DNA from: Methanobrevibacter millerae | Lineage (GTDB): Archaea; Methanobacteriota; Methanobacteria; Methanobacteriales; Methanobacteriaceae | Assembly (NCBI RefSeq): GCF_900103415.1 | Contig: NZ_FMXB01000012.1 | Coordinates: 1 to 64,000, forward strand | Reading direction: 5' to 3' | Length of the DNA stretch: 64,000 nucleotides | Shown: positions 49,749 to 59,161 of the stretch, piece by piece | Layout: each line of letters opens with the position of its first letter | Position numbering within the stretch: position 1 is the first letter of the stretch | Notes under the pieces: model-generated | What the model saw: the letters and a program-made list of their open reading frames with translations, nothing else | What the model was told of the DNA's origin: nothing | Database searches by the model: none | Made by a program: the position numbers and the translations under genes

Positions 49749-50427
49749 TTGTTATTTCACCTGAATGTAGGCTCGTTCCTACAAGCACTTTTTTTATTCC
49801 AAGACTTTCCAGCTCACCGATGGAATTCTTGTTTAGACCGCCTGCAATAATCAATTTATCCTTCATGTCGGCGAAAAGATTTAAAAGATTTTCATTGTAT
49901 CCCTTTTCGGTTCCCACGCCGGATATGTCAAGAAGTATTATCTCATCGGGATTGACTTTTTTGAGGATTTCCTTGAACTCGGAAAGGGTCAAATCGAGAT
50001 TTTTGCTGTAGAGCTCGTCATCCTTTACGTCAACGCTGATTACTATCCTCTGTTTCGGGAACTTTTCAAAGATCTTATACATTTCATCAACACTTTCCAG
50101 TGTTTCCGTTGGAATTATGATTTTAAATGCGTAATCCAGGAAAAATTCAAATGATTCTGCGTTTTTAACCCCGGCATCCAAAATGACCGGAAGAATCGTG
50201 TTGACCATCTTTATGTCATTTATGTTGTGGCCATTGCTTTCAATGAGGTCTAAATCGGCAATGTACATCTCGCTTGCACCGTTTATTTTCAGTCCCTGAG
50301 CGATTTCAATCGGATTTGATGATGGAGCAAAGACTGTTTGAAGCGGTTGATATGTATCCCTTAAACCTGATTTGCCGCTTACTGCCTGACCATCCTTTAA
50401 ATCTATAACAGGTATCTTTTTAATCAA
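49741..50427 (-). CDS. HisA/HisF-related TIM-barrel protein
   Basis: 228 residues from the preferred start. The first strand I-P-V-I-D-L-K-D-G keeps the HisA catalytic Asp region, and the phosphate loops I-I-A-G-G-L and V-L-V-G-T-S-L-H-S-G near the C-terminus match the HisA fold. It is shorter and more divergent than true HisA and no his genes are nearby, so it may act in a methanogen cofactor pathway; this is inference. A GTG at 50436 extends the frame, but GGGTGATT lies just before the TTG at 50427, making that TTG the likely start. Confidence 0.78.
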   Translation of the reverse strand: MIKKIPVIDLKDGQAVSGKSGLRDTYQPLQTVFAPSSNPIEIAQGLKINGASEMYIADLDLIESNGHNINDIKMVNTILPVILDAGVKNAESFEFFLDYAFKIIIPTETLESVDEMYKIFEKFPKQRIVISVDVKDDELYSKNLDLTLSEFKEILKKVNPDEIILLDISGVGTEKGYNENLLNLFADMKDKLIIAGGLNKNSIGELESLGIKKVLVGTSLHSGEITII

Positions 50428-50493
50428 ACTAATCACCCTTAATATAAATTTAATTAAAATGGTATTTAAAATAAACGAAAAAACAATAGGAGG

Positions 50494-50528
50494 AAAATTA
50501 AGCTAAAATAAAATTTTAGCCTAATTTT
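50494..50528. repeat. Near-perfect 16-bp inverted repeat with 3-nt loop
   Basis: AAAATTAAGCTAAAAT (50494-50509) and ATTTTAGCCTAATTTT (50513-50528) are complementary except for one pair (50501 with 50521). It is in the spacer upstream of the HisA-like gene. It could form a long cruciform or hairpin; it is not next to any gene end it would obviously terminate. Confidence 0.7.
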
Positions 50529-50927
50529 GAAAATTAAAAATAATGATCAATTTAGGGGAGAGTATAAAAATATGATTTTTAACTCTTGTTTATTATGTTA
50601 ACCTTTATACTATATAAAGTTACCTATATTTTATAAAAATTAAATTATACTTGAATTAATTAAATTCAATTATAATGCTAAATTTTAAGTAACTGTTCAA
50701 TTAAATAATGCCAATATAAACAAAAATTAGATAAAATATAGAAATTATACAATCAAGGAAATTTTCAACTTAAAAAAATACAAAATTCAATAAAGTTCGC
50801 TTGAAAAAGTGACATTATCATATTCAAATACGAATCATTTCACAATCTGAAAAAATCTAATAATGCAAGTACATTTGATTAAAGTAACACATGATGTAGT
50901 AAATATGATGAATTTGAGAAGTTTTAA

Positions 50928-51021
50928 AAAATAAAAAAAAGGAGTTTGAAGTTGAAGAGGGAATTTTTGAAAGACAGAAAAAATATGTGTTTACACTGAG
51001 CTATTTAATTAACTTCAAACT
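50928..51021 (-). ncRNA. Candidate structured small RNA with own promoter and terminator
   Basis: On the minus strand a TATA box ATTTATACTT (51041-51050) lies about 25 bp before an 11-bp stem arm AGTTTGAAGTT (51021-51011). The partner arm is AACTTCAAACT (50953-50943), followed at once by CTCCTTTTTTTTATTTTTT, a typical U-rich archaeal terminator. The intervening 57 nt has no ORF. Promoter, stem and terminator line up at the expected spacing for a transcript of about 95 nt. No known RNA family was recognised. Confidence 0.5.
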
Positions 51022-51064
51022 ATATTATAATTTAATTTACAAGTATAAATACTTTTTGCTAAAA

Positions 51065-51108
51065 AAGTAATACCTATGTATTATAAAAAGTAATAAAAAG
51101 TATTACTT
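51065..51108 (-). terminator. Terminator-like repeat after the rpl37ae-DUF3194 cluster
   Basis: AAGTAATAC (51065-51073) and GTATTACTT (51100-51108) pair perfectly, with T-rich runs on the minus strand inside and after them. This is 28 bp past the DUF3194 stop and fits termination of the whole cluster. Confidence 0.5.
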
Positions 51109-51135
51109 CAAAAATCGAAAAAAAATAATAGAGAC

Positions 51136-51420
51136 TTATTCCATATAGTTTTCATCGATGTAAGCGTCAAACTTTAAATAAGCTTCATCAATAGCTTCAT
51201 TCAATAAATCCTGATTGATTTCGGACAATTCATCGAAACTGACACCTAAATCAACGTCTACGTCAAGTTGAGAATTTTCATAATTAATGGTGATATCCAA
51301 ATCAAGATCTTCAAGTTCCTTGGTTGAGATAACGCGTGAAACTTCCCTTTCGAGCATTTCACCAAAATCATCTGAAATGGTAGCTAAATCATCACGGGAT
51401 AATTCTTTAAGCTTTGACAT
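51136..51420 (-). CDS. DUF3194 protein
   Basis: 94 residues, acidic, with a helix at about 8-35, central strands (L-D-L-D-I-T-I-N-Y, then L-D-V-D-V-D-L-G-V) and a C-terminal helix. Proteins of this family commonly follow prefoldin beta in archaeal genomes, as here with a 25-bp gap; the function is unknown. Confidence 0.82.
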   Translation of the reverse strand: MSKLKELSRDDLATISDDFGEMLEREVSRVISTKELEDLDLDITINYENSQLDVDVDLGVSFDELSEINQDLLNEAIDEAYLKFDAYIDENYME

Positions 51421-51445
51421 GTTAATCTAAAAAAAAGAATGGAAA

Positions 51446-51802
51446 TTAAGCTCCATTAGGAGCCATTCCTTGCATTGCAGCTTGAATATTGGTTTGCATT
51501 TCTTCAAGTTTTTTCATGACCCTTTCTTCCTGGCGAGCCATGGTCTGTTTTCTTAACTTGAGGGTTTCCAGTTTTTCTTCTGCATCATCGACTGCATCCT
51601 TGTAATCCACTTTGATAAGCAAATTACCTGCTTGCTTGAATACTTCAGTATTTTCATCAGTCTTATTTAATTCTTCCAATGCTCTTTCAGTTTCTTGAAT
51701 TTGAACTTCTACAGTTTGAATTTGCATAGTTACAGCCTGAGCTTGTTGTTGTAACTGTTGAAACTGATTTAATTGCTGTTGTATATTTTCAGGAATCTCC
51801 AT
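51446..51802 (-). CDS. pfdB: Prefoldin subunit beta
   Basis: A chaperone subunit of 118 residues; four betas and two alphas form the jellyfish-shaped holdase that hands unfolded proteins to the thermosome. Two long coiled-coil helices (about 5-47 and 75-110) flank the beta-hairpin region (G-N-L-L-I-K-V-D-Y). The tail is Met/Gln-rich. It lies between the Pcc1 and DUF3194 genes. Confidence 0.95.
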   Translation of the reverse strand: MEIPENIQQQLNQFQQLQQQAQAVTMQIQTVEVQIQETERALEELNKTDENTEVFKQAGNLLIKVDYKDAVDDAEEKLETLKLRKQTMARQEERVMKKLEEMQTNIQAAMQGMAPNGA

Positions 51803-51842
51803 ATTTAATCACCTTTTTATTAAAATTACTTTTTTATAATAT

Positions 51843-52112
51843 TTATACGTTAGTCAAGTTATTGATTTCCAAAGACAGGTTGATCCATTTGATTGCCGAA
51901 TTGACGGAAGCCCTGAATGACGTCGAATCCTGAGCGTCAATGTCAACCAGTATGCATTTGCCTTCAAGGGTCAAATCCATTGTTGAGCGGTAATCCGGAG
52001 CTGTTTCGAATTCCAAAACGATTGAATTGTAAATGATTTTGGCCTGAGCATCACTTTCAAATTCAACGCAAATCTGGCTTTTAACGGATTCCAGGGGACT
52101 GTCTTCAATCAT
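51843..52112 (-). CDS. pcc1: KEOPS complex subunit Pcc1
   Basis: The dimerising subunit of KEOPS, which makes the t6A modification at position 37 of ANN-decoding tRNAs with Kae1, Bud32 and Cgi121. From the likely ATG at 52112 it has 89 residues, the family size, with the strand S-Q-I-C-V-E-F-E-S and the conserved R-A-S-V-N-S-A-I-K-W helix. A longer frame reaches 52163 but would overlap the Brix gene by 59 bp; the internal start overlaps by 8 bp. Confidence 0.85.
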   Translation of the reverse strand: MIEDSPLESVKSQICVEFESDAQAKIIYNSIVLEFETAPDYRSTMDLTLEGKCILVDIDAQDSTSFRASVNSAIKWINLSLEINNLTNV

Positions 52113-52590
52113 TCTTATCCAAAATCTTTTTAACGTTAATCTGGAAATCGGTCTTGTCTCCAAATTTATTGATAAAGTTTATCCTAGCTATCAAATCGCT
52201 GTCTTCACGGGAAATATAAATGTAATTCTCCTCTGCATCATCCACCAGTTCATAGCCCATAATGTCGCTTAAGCAGTTGAGCTGCTCAACTTCGGATACT
52301 ATTTTCAATTTTGACGGTGAGACATTCAGCCTTTCATTTGAAATGCTTACGGTTATAAGGATTGAAAGCAGTTCATCTCCCCTGTTGGAGTAGAAAGTGA
52401 TTTTGCTCGGATTGCCCTTAATCTCATTGACAATAGCCAGATTAACCTCCTCTTCTGCAAGAGCCTTAAGCAAAAGCTCGCGCATATTCATCTTTCCCCT
52501 GTTGACGGAAGTGGAATCCGTTGCATGGGAAAAATTCTTACAGAACTTTCTTGTTTTCTGGGAAGGTTTTCTGGAAGTTGAAATTAACAT
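52105..52590 (-). CDS. Brix-domain ribosome biogenesis protein
   Basis: 161 residues, an archaeal single Brix-domain protein related to Imp4/Rpf. The opening M-L-I-S-T-S-R-K-P-S-Q-K-T-R-K-F and N-R-G-K-M-N-M-R-E-L are the hallmark RNA-binding face. It assists rRNA processing or large-subunit assembly. It sits between rpoP and pcc1 in the conserved archaeal order. Confidence 0.9.
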   Translation of the reverse strand: MLISTSRKPSQKTRKFCKNFSHATDSTSVNRGKMNMRELLLKALAEEEVNLAIVNEIKGNPSKITFYSNRGDELLSILITVSISNERLNVSPSKLKIVSEVEQLNCLSDIMGYELVDDAEENYIYISREDSDLIARINFINKFGDKTDFQINVKKILDKND

Positions 52591-52650
52591 TTAAATCAAA
52601 AATAGTAAAAAAAATTATAGATTAAACAAGATAAAAATCTTGGTTTAATT

Positions 52651-52824
52651 CTATTTTTTAAGGCCGACTCTATTGGCCATGTTACCATCGGGAACACTAG
52701 CAGATACCCATCTGGTTACTTCAGGAACATTTTTAAATAAAATCCTGTATCTACAATTAGGACATTTGTTGTCCATGTAGCTTCTCTGATCTACTTCTGT
52801 TCCACAGCGTGGACACTTATACAA
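52651..52824 (-). CDS. rpoP: DNA-directed RNA polymerase subunit P
   Basis: A 57-residue frame from the TTG at 52824 to the TAG at 52651. Y-K-C-P-R-C-G and C-P-N-C-R-Y-R-I-L-F-K give the single zinc site of the Rpb12-like subunit. The TTG follows GGAGGAATAATCC, and the gene begins 3 bp after the rpl37ae stop. Confidence 0.92.
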   Translation of the reverse strand: MYKCPRCGTEVDQRSYMDNKCPNCRYRILFKNVPEVTRWVSASVPDGNMANRVGLKK

Positions 52825-52827
52825 GGA

Positions 52828-53097
52828 TTATTCCTCCGTTTTAATATATCTGATACTACGTGCTGCGGATTTAGCCATAGGGGTTTGAGGAACGTAAGCT
52901 CCACCGGTGAATACTGCACCGCATTTTCTACATTTCCAAATTCCAGCAGCTTGTCTTTTTACATATGGTCTATCACATTTAGGACAAACATGATTCTTTT
53001 TCATGTTTTCTTCGATGAGTTTAACAGATCTTTTAGCTTTTCTTCCGTATCTTGCACCGAACCTACCTGTAATACCTACTTTTTTAGTTCTTGCCAT
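52828..53097 (-). CDS. rpl37ae: Large-subunit ribosomal protein L37Ae (eL43)
   Basis: 89 residues with the zinc ribbon C38-x2-C41 ... C56-x2-C59 and basic N-terminus M-A-R-T-K-K-V-G. It heads the cluster rpl37ae-rpoP-brix-pcc1-pfdB-DUF3194, which combines ribosome, RNA polymerase, tRNA-modification and chaperone functions and is widely conserved in archaea. A TATA-like TTTAAATATG lies near 53206-53216. Confidence 0.96.
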   Translation of the reverse strand: MARTKKVGITGRFGARYGRKAKRSVKLIEENMKKNHVCPKCDRPYVKRQAAGIWKCRKCGAVFTGGAYVPQTPMAKSAARSIRYIKTEE

Positions 53098-53280
53098 TTT
53101 AATTTCTCTCCATTCAAAAAATAATAATAAAAATGTAAATCTTTACGATTTACCATGATTAAAAACAATCATAAAATTATCTAATGTAATAATATTGTAT
53201 CACATCATATTTAAAGTTAATGGTAAAATCAATGTATTTAAGAAAATAATTAAGCATTTTCTCAAAATAGCATTGAATTT

Positions 53281-54774
53281 CTAATCGAAAGTATGATAAT
53301 TAGGACTTTCGTTAGTAATCAGCAAATCATGAGGATGTGACTCTTTGATACCGCTGCTTGTAATTCTTACGAATTGAGCCTTTTTCTGCATGTCAGAGAT
53401 ATCCTTAGCTCCACAATAACCCATTGAAGACTTTAAACCACCAACCAATTGGAATAATATTTCACTGACGGTTCCCTTGTAAGGAACAGCGCCTTCAATT
53501 CCTTCAGGAACGTATTTAGTGTGGTTCATCTTACTTTTGGTCTTGTTGTGAGTACCCTGGAAGTACCTGTCAGCTCCACCGTCATATTCGCTGGTCATTG
53601 CGCCCATTGAACCCATTCCACGGTATTTCTTGTACTGCTTACCGTTCATTATGACAACGTCACCAGGAGCTTCGTATGATGCTGCAAGCAGATTACCAAG
53701 CATTACTGCATCCGCACCTGCACCTATTGCCTTTGCAACGTCACCGGAGTATCTGATACCTCCGTCTGCAATTACAGGAATTCCTGAATCTTCGGCTGCA
53801 TCTGCAACATCTGAAATTGCGGTTAGCTGTGGCACACCGACACCTGCAACGATACGGGTGGTACACATTGAACCAGGACCGATACCAACCTTAAGGGCAT
53901 CAACGCCCATTGAAATCAGGTCTTCTGCGGCTTCTGCGGTTGCGATGTTTCCGACACACAATTCAGCATCGATATTGTCCTTCATGGTTTCTGTGAACTT
54001 GACAACGTTCATGTTGTGTGCATGAGCGCAGTCGATTGAAATTATATCTGCTCCGGCCTCATCCAAAGCCATTGCACGGTCCAAATCAAATGGTCCACAT
54101 GCTGCTGCAACAAGGAAATTGCCATTTTTGTCACGTGCGGCTTTAGGATACTGGGCCTGGTTTAATATATCCTTAATAGTGATAATACCCACCAGTTTGC
54201 CGTCGTGAAGAACAGGCAGCCTTTCAACCTTGTTTTCATAAGCTATGTTTAAAGCCTCTTCGGCAGTAATCGGCTCCTCGACAGTGACAACGTCTGAAGT
54301 CATGATGTCCTTAACGGTCTTTTGAGGATCTGACTTGATGACCGGCCTGATATCCCTTTTTGAGATGATGCCTATAATCTTGTCGCCGTCAACAACAGGA
54401 AGACCGCTAATTAATTCATCCTGCATTTTAGCCTGAACTTCAAGGATAGTGGAATCAGGAGTAATCGTTACTACATCGCGAATGGTCAAATCTTCGGCGG
54501 ACTTAACCTTTTTAACTTCTTCAACTTGTCTGTCTTGTGAAATATTTCTGTGAATTACTCCGATACCTCCTTCCTGCGCCATTGCTATAGCCAGTTTGGC
54601 TTCGGTAACAGTATCCATAGCGGCACTTAAGACAGGAATGTTAAGCGTAATGCCCTTGGACAATTGAACAGTAGTGTCAATGTCTTTTGGCTCCACGTAA
54701 CTGGCATTTGGAGTAAGTAAAAAATCATCAAAAGTATAAGACATTCTTGCTTCTTGAACTTTTTTAGAAAACAT
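53281..54774 (-). CDS. guaB: IMP dehydrogenase
   Basis: Oxidises IMP to XMP with NAD, the first step toward GTP. About 497 residues. Residues around 90-205 hold two CBS domains. The catalytic loop G-S-M-C-T-T-R near 300 has the nucleophilic Cys, and the flap Arg-Tyr region is D-R-Y-F-Q. A GTG at 54783 extends the frame, but it is part of the AGGTG ribosome site; ATG at 54774 or 54777 is more likely. It follows mfnB by a few bases, so the two are cotranscribed. Confidence 0.96.
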   Translation of the reverse strand: MFSKKVQEARMSYTFDDFLLTPNASYVEPKDIDTTVQLSKGITLNIPVLSAAMDTVTEAKLAIAMAQEGGIGVIHRNISQDRQVEEVKKVKSAEDLTIRDVVTITPDSTILEVQAKMQDELISGLPVVDGDKIIGIISKRDIRPVIKSDPQKTVKDIMTSDVVTVEEPITAEEALNIAYENKVERLPVLHDGKLVGIITIKDILNQAQYPKAARDKNGNFLVAAACGPFDLDRAMALDEAGADIISIDCAHAHNMNVVKFTETMKDNIDAELCVGNIATAEAAEDLISMGVDALKVGIGPGSMCTTRIVAGVGVPQLTAISDVADAAEDSGIPVIADGGIRYSGDVAKAIGAGADAVMLGNLLAASYEAPGDVVIMNGKQYKKYRGMGSMGAMTSEYDGGADRYFQGTHNKTKSKMNHTKYVPEGIEGAVPYKGTVSEILFQLVGGLKSSMGYCGAKDISDMQKKAQFVRITSSGIKESHPHDLLITNESPNYHTFD

Positions 54775-54787
54775 CATAAACACCTAT

Positions 54788-55501
54788 TTAAAATGAATCG
54801 CATAATTCTTTAAGCTCAGCTACAGCAGTATGATGTATCTTTCCGGTATTTCTGTCCCCGCCTACACAGGCAGCGCCTCTGATACCGACAACATCACAAC
54901 CAATATCATACAATGGTTTTAACTGATCCTTTTTGACGGATCCTGCAAGAGCTGTCTTTAGATTATAGCTGTGAGCTTCCTGAACGAATTCAGTTAATTT
55001 ATCAATATCCAAATAATCAAATAATGTATGACCGTCCTTAACTGCAGTGTCAAGCATTGCCAAATCACAGTTAGCGTCACGAGCAACTTTCGGAATTTCC
55101 ATTGGATCAACGGCACCAACACGATGGGCATCAGCATATCCGGCAGCTACTACAATGGTATCTGGACTTACATCTTTAACAGTTTTAGATACATTTTTCA
55201 TAACTTCAACAGCTTCATCGTAATTTTTGGTTCCATATAATCCTACTTTGATATAATCTGCCCCTGAAACGTGAGCGCCCATTGCTGCAAGGGAAACTGT
55301 ACCAGGTTTGTAAGGCACGTCACCTAAAGTAGCGCTGACAAGCTTGTCTTCAGGAGTCAATTCCCTGATTTCTTTAATTACCCAAGGGAAATTAGCGCCT
55401 AAAGAGCCTTCTTTAGGATTTTTAACATCAACAATATCTGCTCCACCTTTAATAGATTCAAGAGCTTCTTCATGGTTTATAGGACTTATTAATAGAAGCA
55501 T
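54788..55501 (-). CDS. mfnB: (5-formylfuran-3-yl)methyl phosphate synthase
   Basis: Makes the furan precursor of methanofuran from two glyceraldehyde-3-phosphates. The ATG at 55501 has GGAGG upstream and gives 237 residues, the normal family length. With this start the Schiff-base lysine falls at K27 in D-V-K-N-P-K-E-G, as in the Methanocaldococcus enzyme. A longer frame to 55633 adds 44 residues that do not match the family. It is cotranscribed with guaB. Confidence 0.94.
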   Translation of the reverse strand: MLLLISPINHEEALESIKGGADIVDVKNPKEGSLGANFPWVIKEIRELTPEDKLVSATLGDVPYKPGTVSLAAMGAHVSGADYIKVGLYGTKNYDEAVEVMKNVSKTVKDVSPDTIVVAAGYADAHRVGAVDPMEIPKVARDANCDLAMLDTAVKDGHTLFDYLDIDKLTEFVQEAHSYNLKTALAGSVKKDQLKPLYDIGCDVVGIRGAACVGGDRNTGKIHHTAVAELKELCDSF

Positions 55502-55731
55502 GTATTTCCTCCGTTCATATAATAAAATATTAAAATATAATATAGTTATATCTTTATTTCCTAGTTTATAAGTATATGCTTTATTTTGAGAAATTGATGG
55601 AAAATGAAAAATTTGTTGATAATTATTAGGCATTTTTCACTCCGGCATTATGCCAGTTGATTGAAAAATTTAAACAAAAAGTGTACAGTAAAACAATTAC
55701 TTTATATAATTTATAGAACAGATTTAAATTC

Positions 55732-56727
55732 GTGAAAAACATAATGGAAAACACCAAATACAGTTGCGAAAAATACATTATGAAAGAGTTTAAATTCGAC
55801 TACGGCCGTGTTCTCAACGATATGCCTGTTGAGTACGCCACCAGAGGGACTCCGGAATATGATGACGACGGCAATATCACCAACGCATTCATATTCTGCC
55901 ACAGATTCAACGGCAACTATTCCTCCTTTGATGAACTTGGACACCTGGTCGGCCCCGACAGCATACTGTCCGATTATAACTTTTTCTACATTTCAATTAC
56001 GTCTTTGGGATTTCCTGAATCATCTTCACCATCCACAAGCGGATTGAGATATGAATATCCTCAATATTCGATTTTAGATTGTGTTAACTTCAAAAGAAGA
56101 TTTTTGGCCGAAAAATTCAACATTAAAAATGTTTTAGGTATTCTTGGAGTTGGATTCGGCGGATATGAGGCATTTACATGGGCATGCGAATATCGCGATG
56201 AAATGGAATTTCTGATAATCGGAAACAGCGCATTTAAAACGGACGGCAACCGATACATATTTTCTAAAGCCATAGACGCCATGATTTCCTCATCCGACGA
56301 TTATTATGACGAGGACATCTACAGCCAATCAATATCAAGAATCATGGTTTCAATCAACAGGCTAATCTTTTCACAGCTATTTTCCAAGGAAATATATCAT
56401 AATTTAAGTTTACGGGAAATTGACGCACTGATGGATGAATTTGCCGATGAAGGAATGTTTACAGAGATTTACGATTTGAAATACAGAAATGACGCTGTCC
56501 TTGAATACAATGTAGAAGACAAATTAACCAACATCACCGCAAAGACATTAATCGTCAGCGATTCACAAAATACCCATTATACCCTTGAATACGATACCTA
56601 TCCCCTTGAAGAGAAAATCGAAAACATAAGCTTTTACATTTTCAATGGAATGGATTTCTTTTTCAGTGATGACTACTCAGAATTCTTCAACGTGTTTATA
56701 GAATTTTTAGAAGAGTTTAAAAAATAG
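55732..56727 (+). CDS. MetX-like alpha/beta-hydrolase fold protein, catalytic residues lost
   Basis: 331 residues, related to homoserine O-acetyltransferase/alpha-beta hydrolases: the oxyanion strand F-I-F-C-H-R-F-N-G-N, a lid, and the C-terminal A-K-T-L-I-V-S-D segment are recognisable. The nucleophile elbow, normally G-G-S-M-G-G, reads G-V-G-F-G-G at about 138-143 with Gly for Ser. The His motif, normally G-H-D-x-F, reads G-M-D-F-F near 312. It is probably non-enzymatic or has a different reaction. The TATA box TTTATATAAT (55701-55710) puts the transcript start at the GTG at 55732; ATG 55744 is an alternative start. Confidence 0.82.
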   Translation: MKNIMENTKYSCEKYIMKEFKFDYGRVLNDMPVEYATRGTPEYDDDGNITNAFIFCHRFNGNYSSFDELGHLVGPDSILSDYNFFYISITSLGFPESSSPSTSGLRYEYPQYSILDCVNFKRRFLAEKFNIKNVLGILGVGFGGYEAFTWACEYRDEMEFLIIGNSAFKTDGNRYIFSKAIDAMISSSDDYYDEDIYSQSISRIMVSINRLIFSQLFSKEIYHNLSLREIDALMDEFADEGMFTEIYDLKYRNDAVLEYNVEDKLTNITAKTLIVSDSQNTHYTLEYDTYPLEEKIENISFYIFNGMDFFFSDDYSEFFNVFIEFLEEFKK

Positions 56728-56763
56728 ATTTTGATAAAAAAAATAATAAAAAAATGGCAGAAA

Positions 56764-58713
56764 TTATTCCACCATTATTTTTTCCTTATAAGTATTCGTT
56801 TTATTTGCACTATCAGTGAATTCTACCGTTATTTCATGTTCTCCAAGGTATTTATCAATGATTTCAAATAAGACCTGTGTTAAATCATCGGTTGTGGTAC
56901 CGTTAAAGACAAGCTCACCATCAATGTATATTAAAAGGTGTCCATTGATGAAAGTCATGTTGAACAGTTTGTTCAAGTAATCAAGGATAAAGAATTTTGA
57001 TTTACAGATTACCTGATTGTCTGATACGCGCGTAACGGTATATGTCTTTTGAGCTACATAAGTGGACGTTGATTTAACCGGACTCTGCTTAACTGGAGTG
57101 CTTGGAACTGTCTTATTGGATGGAACATCTTTCTTTAAGAAGAGGTTTAAGAATTTTTGCAAATCAAAACCGTTAATAAATGCTGCCAAATCAAAGTCAG
57201 TAATGTTAAACAATGCCAAGATAGCAAATAAATCCAAGCTGGTCAAATTAAAGCTGGATATTAAACCAGATAAATTAAGACCACCCATATCAAGATTGGA
57301 TAAGTCTATTTTAGAGAAAATAGCAGACATATTGAAATTAGGATCGCTCATAATAGATGAAATGTCTGAAATGGTGATTGCAGACAGATTATAGCCTGAC
57401 ACATTGACACCCAAATCGGACACATTAATGCCGAATGATTCGAACAATCCCGTTAAATTTAACACGCTTGAGCCTAAACTTGAATAGTTCATGCTTGAAA
57501 AGAGGCTTCCTAAATTAAAGCCTGAAACATTAACACCTAAACCAGTACTGGAAAGGTCAATAGCATTGAAGTCTATAGAACTTTTGTATTGACCAGGCAT
57601 ATTATCAGTATAAGTGGTAATTTTGAATCCTGAACTCAAATAGGAAACAAGGCTGGATAAGTCCATTTTAGAAACATCTAAAATAGATATTACACCAGAC
57701 AGGTCTACACTAGACAAGTCCATACCAGTAGTGAAGTTTTCAAAGTCTAAGCTACTAATATTGAAACCTGGGAACTGAAAATCACTAGAATTTATACCAG
57801 TGAAGTCGAAAGTTGACATACGAATAATTGAATTGAAATCTGTTGAATCTAACATCGGTTCAAGTGATAAAAACATGTCAGTAATCTTCAAGTTAACATC
57901 ATTAAAGTTGGTGTATATGAAATCTGACATGACAGCAGAAATGCCAAGATCTGCTAAGCTATAACCAGTCAAATCAATAGATAAATCCAAATTGGCCATA
58001 TCGATACCGTTATCTGCAGTTATAAGCTGCATAGTCGGCAGAATTACGTCTAAATCAATATATTTTCCATTCATGCCCAATGCCATATCAAAATCCAAAT
58101 TCTTGAAGTGCAAATAGGTCTGCTCATAATCGTTATACTCAAAGTCAGCAATATCGACTAATAAGGTAACGCCGTTTACTTCAGGATAGGATTTGAAGAA
58201 CAAATTAAGGTCTTTTAAATTAACTTGCTCGGTTCCGGTTACCAAATCTAAGGTATCCATAAGAACTGAAAATTCAAGGGCTGATGGATTTGAACTAGGT
58301 AAAATGGATAAATCAAGGTTTTTAAATGTAAACATAGTGCTATTATAATCAGTATACTTTACTTCAGGAATCTTCATTTGCAAATCAAGTTTTGAAGAGT
58401 CGGCTGCTGGAGTGATTGTCATGGTAAAGTCAGACATGACCAGGCCGTTTTGGGAAAATCCTTCAATATTCAATTTGGTAGAATCCCCAGTAAAGTTTAT
58501 ATCTTTAATAACTAAACTATCATAATTTATCTCATTAATACTCGGTTCAGCACCTAATATTTCATTATCTATTGGAGAAGATAACTCTATATCATCAACA
58601 GGAATTGATAACAATGTATCATCAGTTGCTGTTAGATTTTCGCTAGCATGTGCACAGGACAATGTTAAGAAAAACATCAACATTATCATTAATACATATG
58701 TTCTAGATTTCAT
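56764..58713 (-). CDS. Secreted repeat protein with C-terminal Ig-like domain
   Basis: 649 residues. Residues 1-23 form a signal peptide ending in A-H-A-S. Residues about 60-300 contain repeats of about 50-60 residues with Y-(T/N)-(D/N)-(Y/F)-x5-(F/L)-K-(N/I)-(L/T)-D. Residues 310-540 are Leu/Asp/Ser-rich with many N-L-S/D-L-S-S-type elements. A Pro/Ser linker (about 535-560) leads to a beta-rich C-terminal domain of about 100 residues ending E-H-E-I-T-V-E-F-T-D. No C-terminal membrane anchor is seen. The ATG has GGAGGGATTAA just upstream. It is probably a surface or released protein; the family is not recognised. Confidence 0.8.
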   Translation of the reverse strand: MKSRTYVLMIMLMFFLTLSCAHASENLTATDDTLLSIPVDDIELSSPIDNEILGAEPSINEINYDSLVIKDINFTGDSTKLNIEGFSQNGLVMSDFTMTITPAADSSKLDLQMKIPEVKYTDYNSTMFTFKNLDLSILPSSNPSALEFSVLMDTLDLVTGTEQVNLKDLNLFFKSYPEVNGVTLLVDIADFEYNDYEQTYLHFKNLDFDMALGMNGKYIDLDVILPTMQLITADNGIDMANLDLSIDLTGYSLADLGISAVMSDFIYTNFNDVNLKITDMFLSLEPMLDSTDFNSIIRMSTFDFTGINSSDFQFPGFNISSLDFENFTTGMDLSSVDLSGVISILDVSKMDLSSLVSYLSSGFKITTYTDNMPGQYKSSIDFNAIDLSSTGLGVNVSGFNLGSLFSSMNYSSLGSSVLNLTGLFESFGINVSDLGVNVSGYNLSAITISDISSIMSDPNFNMSAIFSKIDLSNLDMGGLNLSGLISSFNLTSLDLFAILALFNITDFDLAAFINGFDLQKFLNLFLKKDVPSNKTVPSTPVKQSPVKSTSTYVAQKTYTVTRVSDNQVICKSKFFILDYLNKLFNMTFINGHLLIYIDGELVFNGTTTDDLTQVLFEIIDKYLGEHEITVEFTDSANKTNTYKEKIMVE

Positions 58714-59161
58714 TTAATCCCTCCAAATTTCTTTACTTACAGATAGTTAATTCTAAAAATTATAAATTAACTATCATTATAGTAAATAACATTAATTATT
58801 TACAATTAATAGTTATATTTTTATCTTATATAAAATTTAATATTTATTTATAAGAATAATCAAAATATTTAAATTAATTTTAGTTTTTAGGTATTTTTAA
58901 AAAATTTTTATATTGATTTGTATAGTTTTTTCACACTAAAATTAATTACAACTGTTCAAAAATAGAATATCAATTTTGAATGAACTTATAAAAATCATGA
59001 AATATGGACTAAAAAATTGCGATTTTATGATTTAACCTTTAAAAAAAATTTCACGAACAAATTGTTTAAAAATAAAAAAAATATACTATTAAAATTTATC
59101 AAAAAAAGATTATATTAATAAAACGTTCAATTTTAATATTTTAAAATTGAACATGAATGTC
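58714..59161. promoter_or_regulatory. AT-rich spacer with two inverted repeats upstream of the secreted protein
   Basis: GATAGTTAATT (58742-58752) and AATTAACTATC (58765-58775) form a perfect 11-bp inverted repeat 29 bp before the start codon. A second one, GTAAATAA (58782-58789) with TTATTTAC (58796-58803), lies next to it. TATA-like TTTATATAAG is near 58826-58836. The layout is like the adhesin leader at 21680. No gene is seen in the rest, which is A/T-rich. Confidence 0.45.

Larger units (their letters stand above)
50428..51135. other. Gene-free 700-bp spacer with hairpins and a candidate RNA
   Basis: No credible ORF is visible. From left to right it holds a 16-bp near-perfect palindrome (50494-50528), A/T-rich sequence with TATA-like stretches near 50600-50640, a candidate structured RNA on the minus strand (about 50928-51021) and a terminator-like inverted repeat (51065-51108) after the prefoldin operon. 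Confidence 0.6.

Noticed and set aside
58900-59160. Possible tRNA or other stable RNA in the AT-rich spacer
   Set aside because: No cloverleaf, GC-rich stem or TTC loop sequence could be found.
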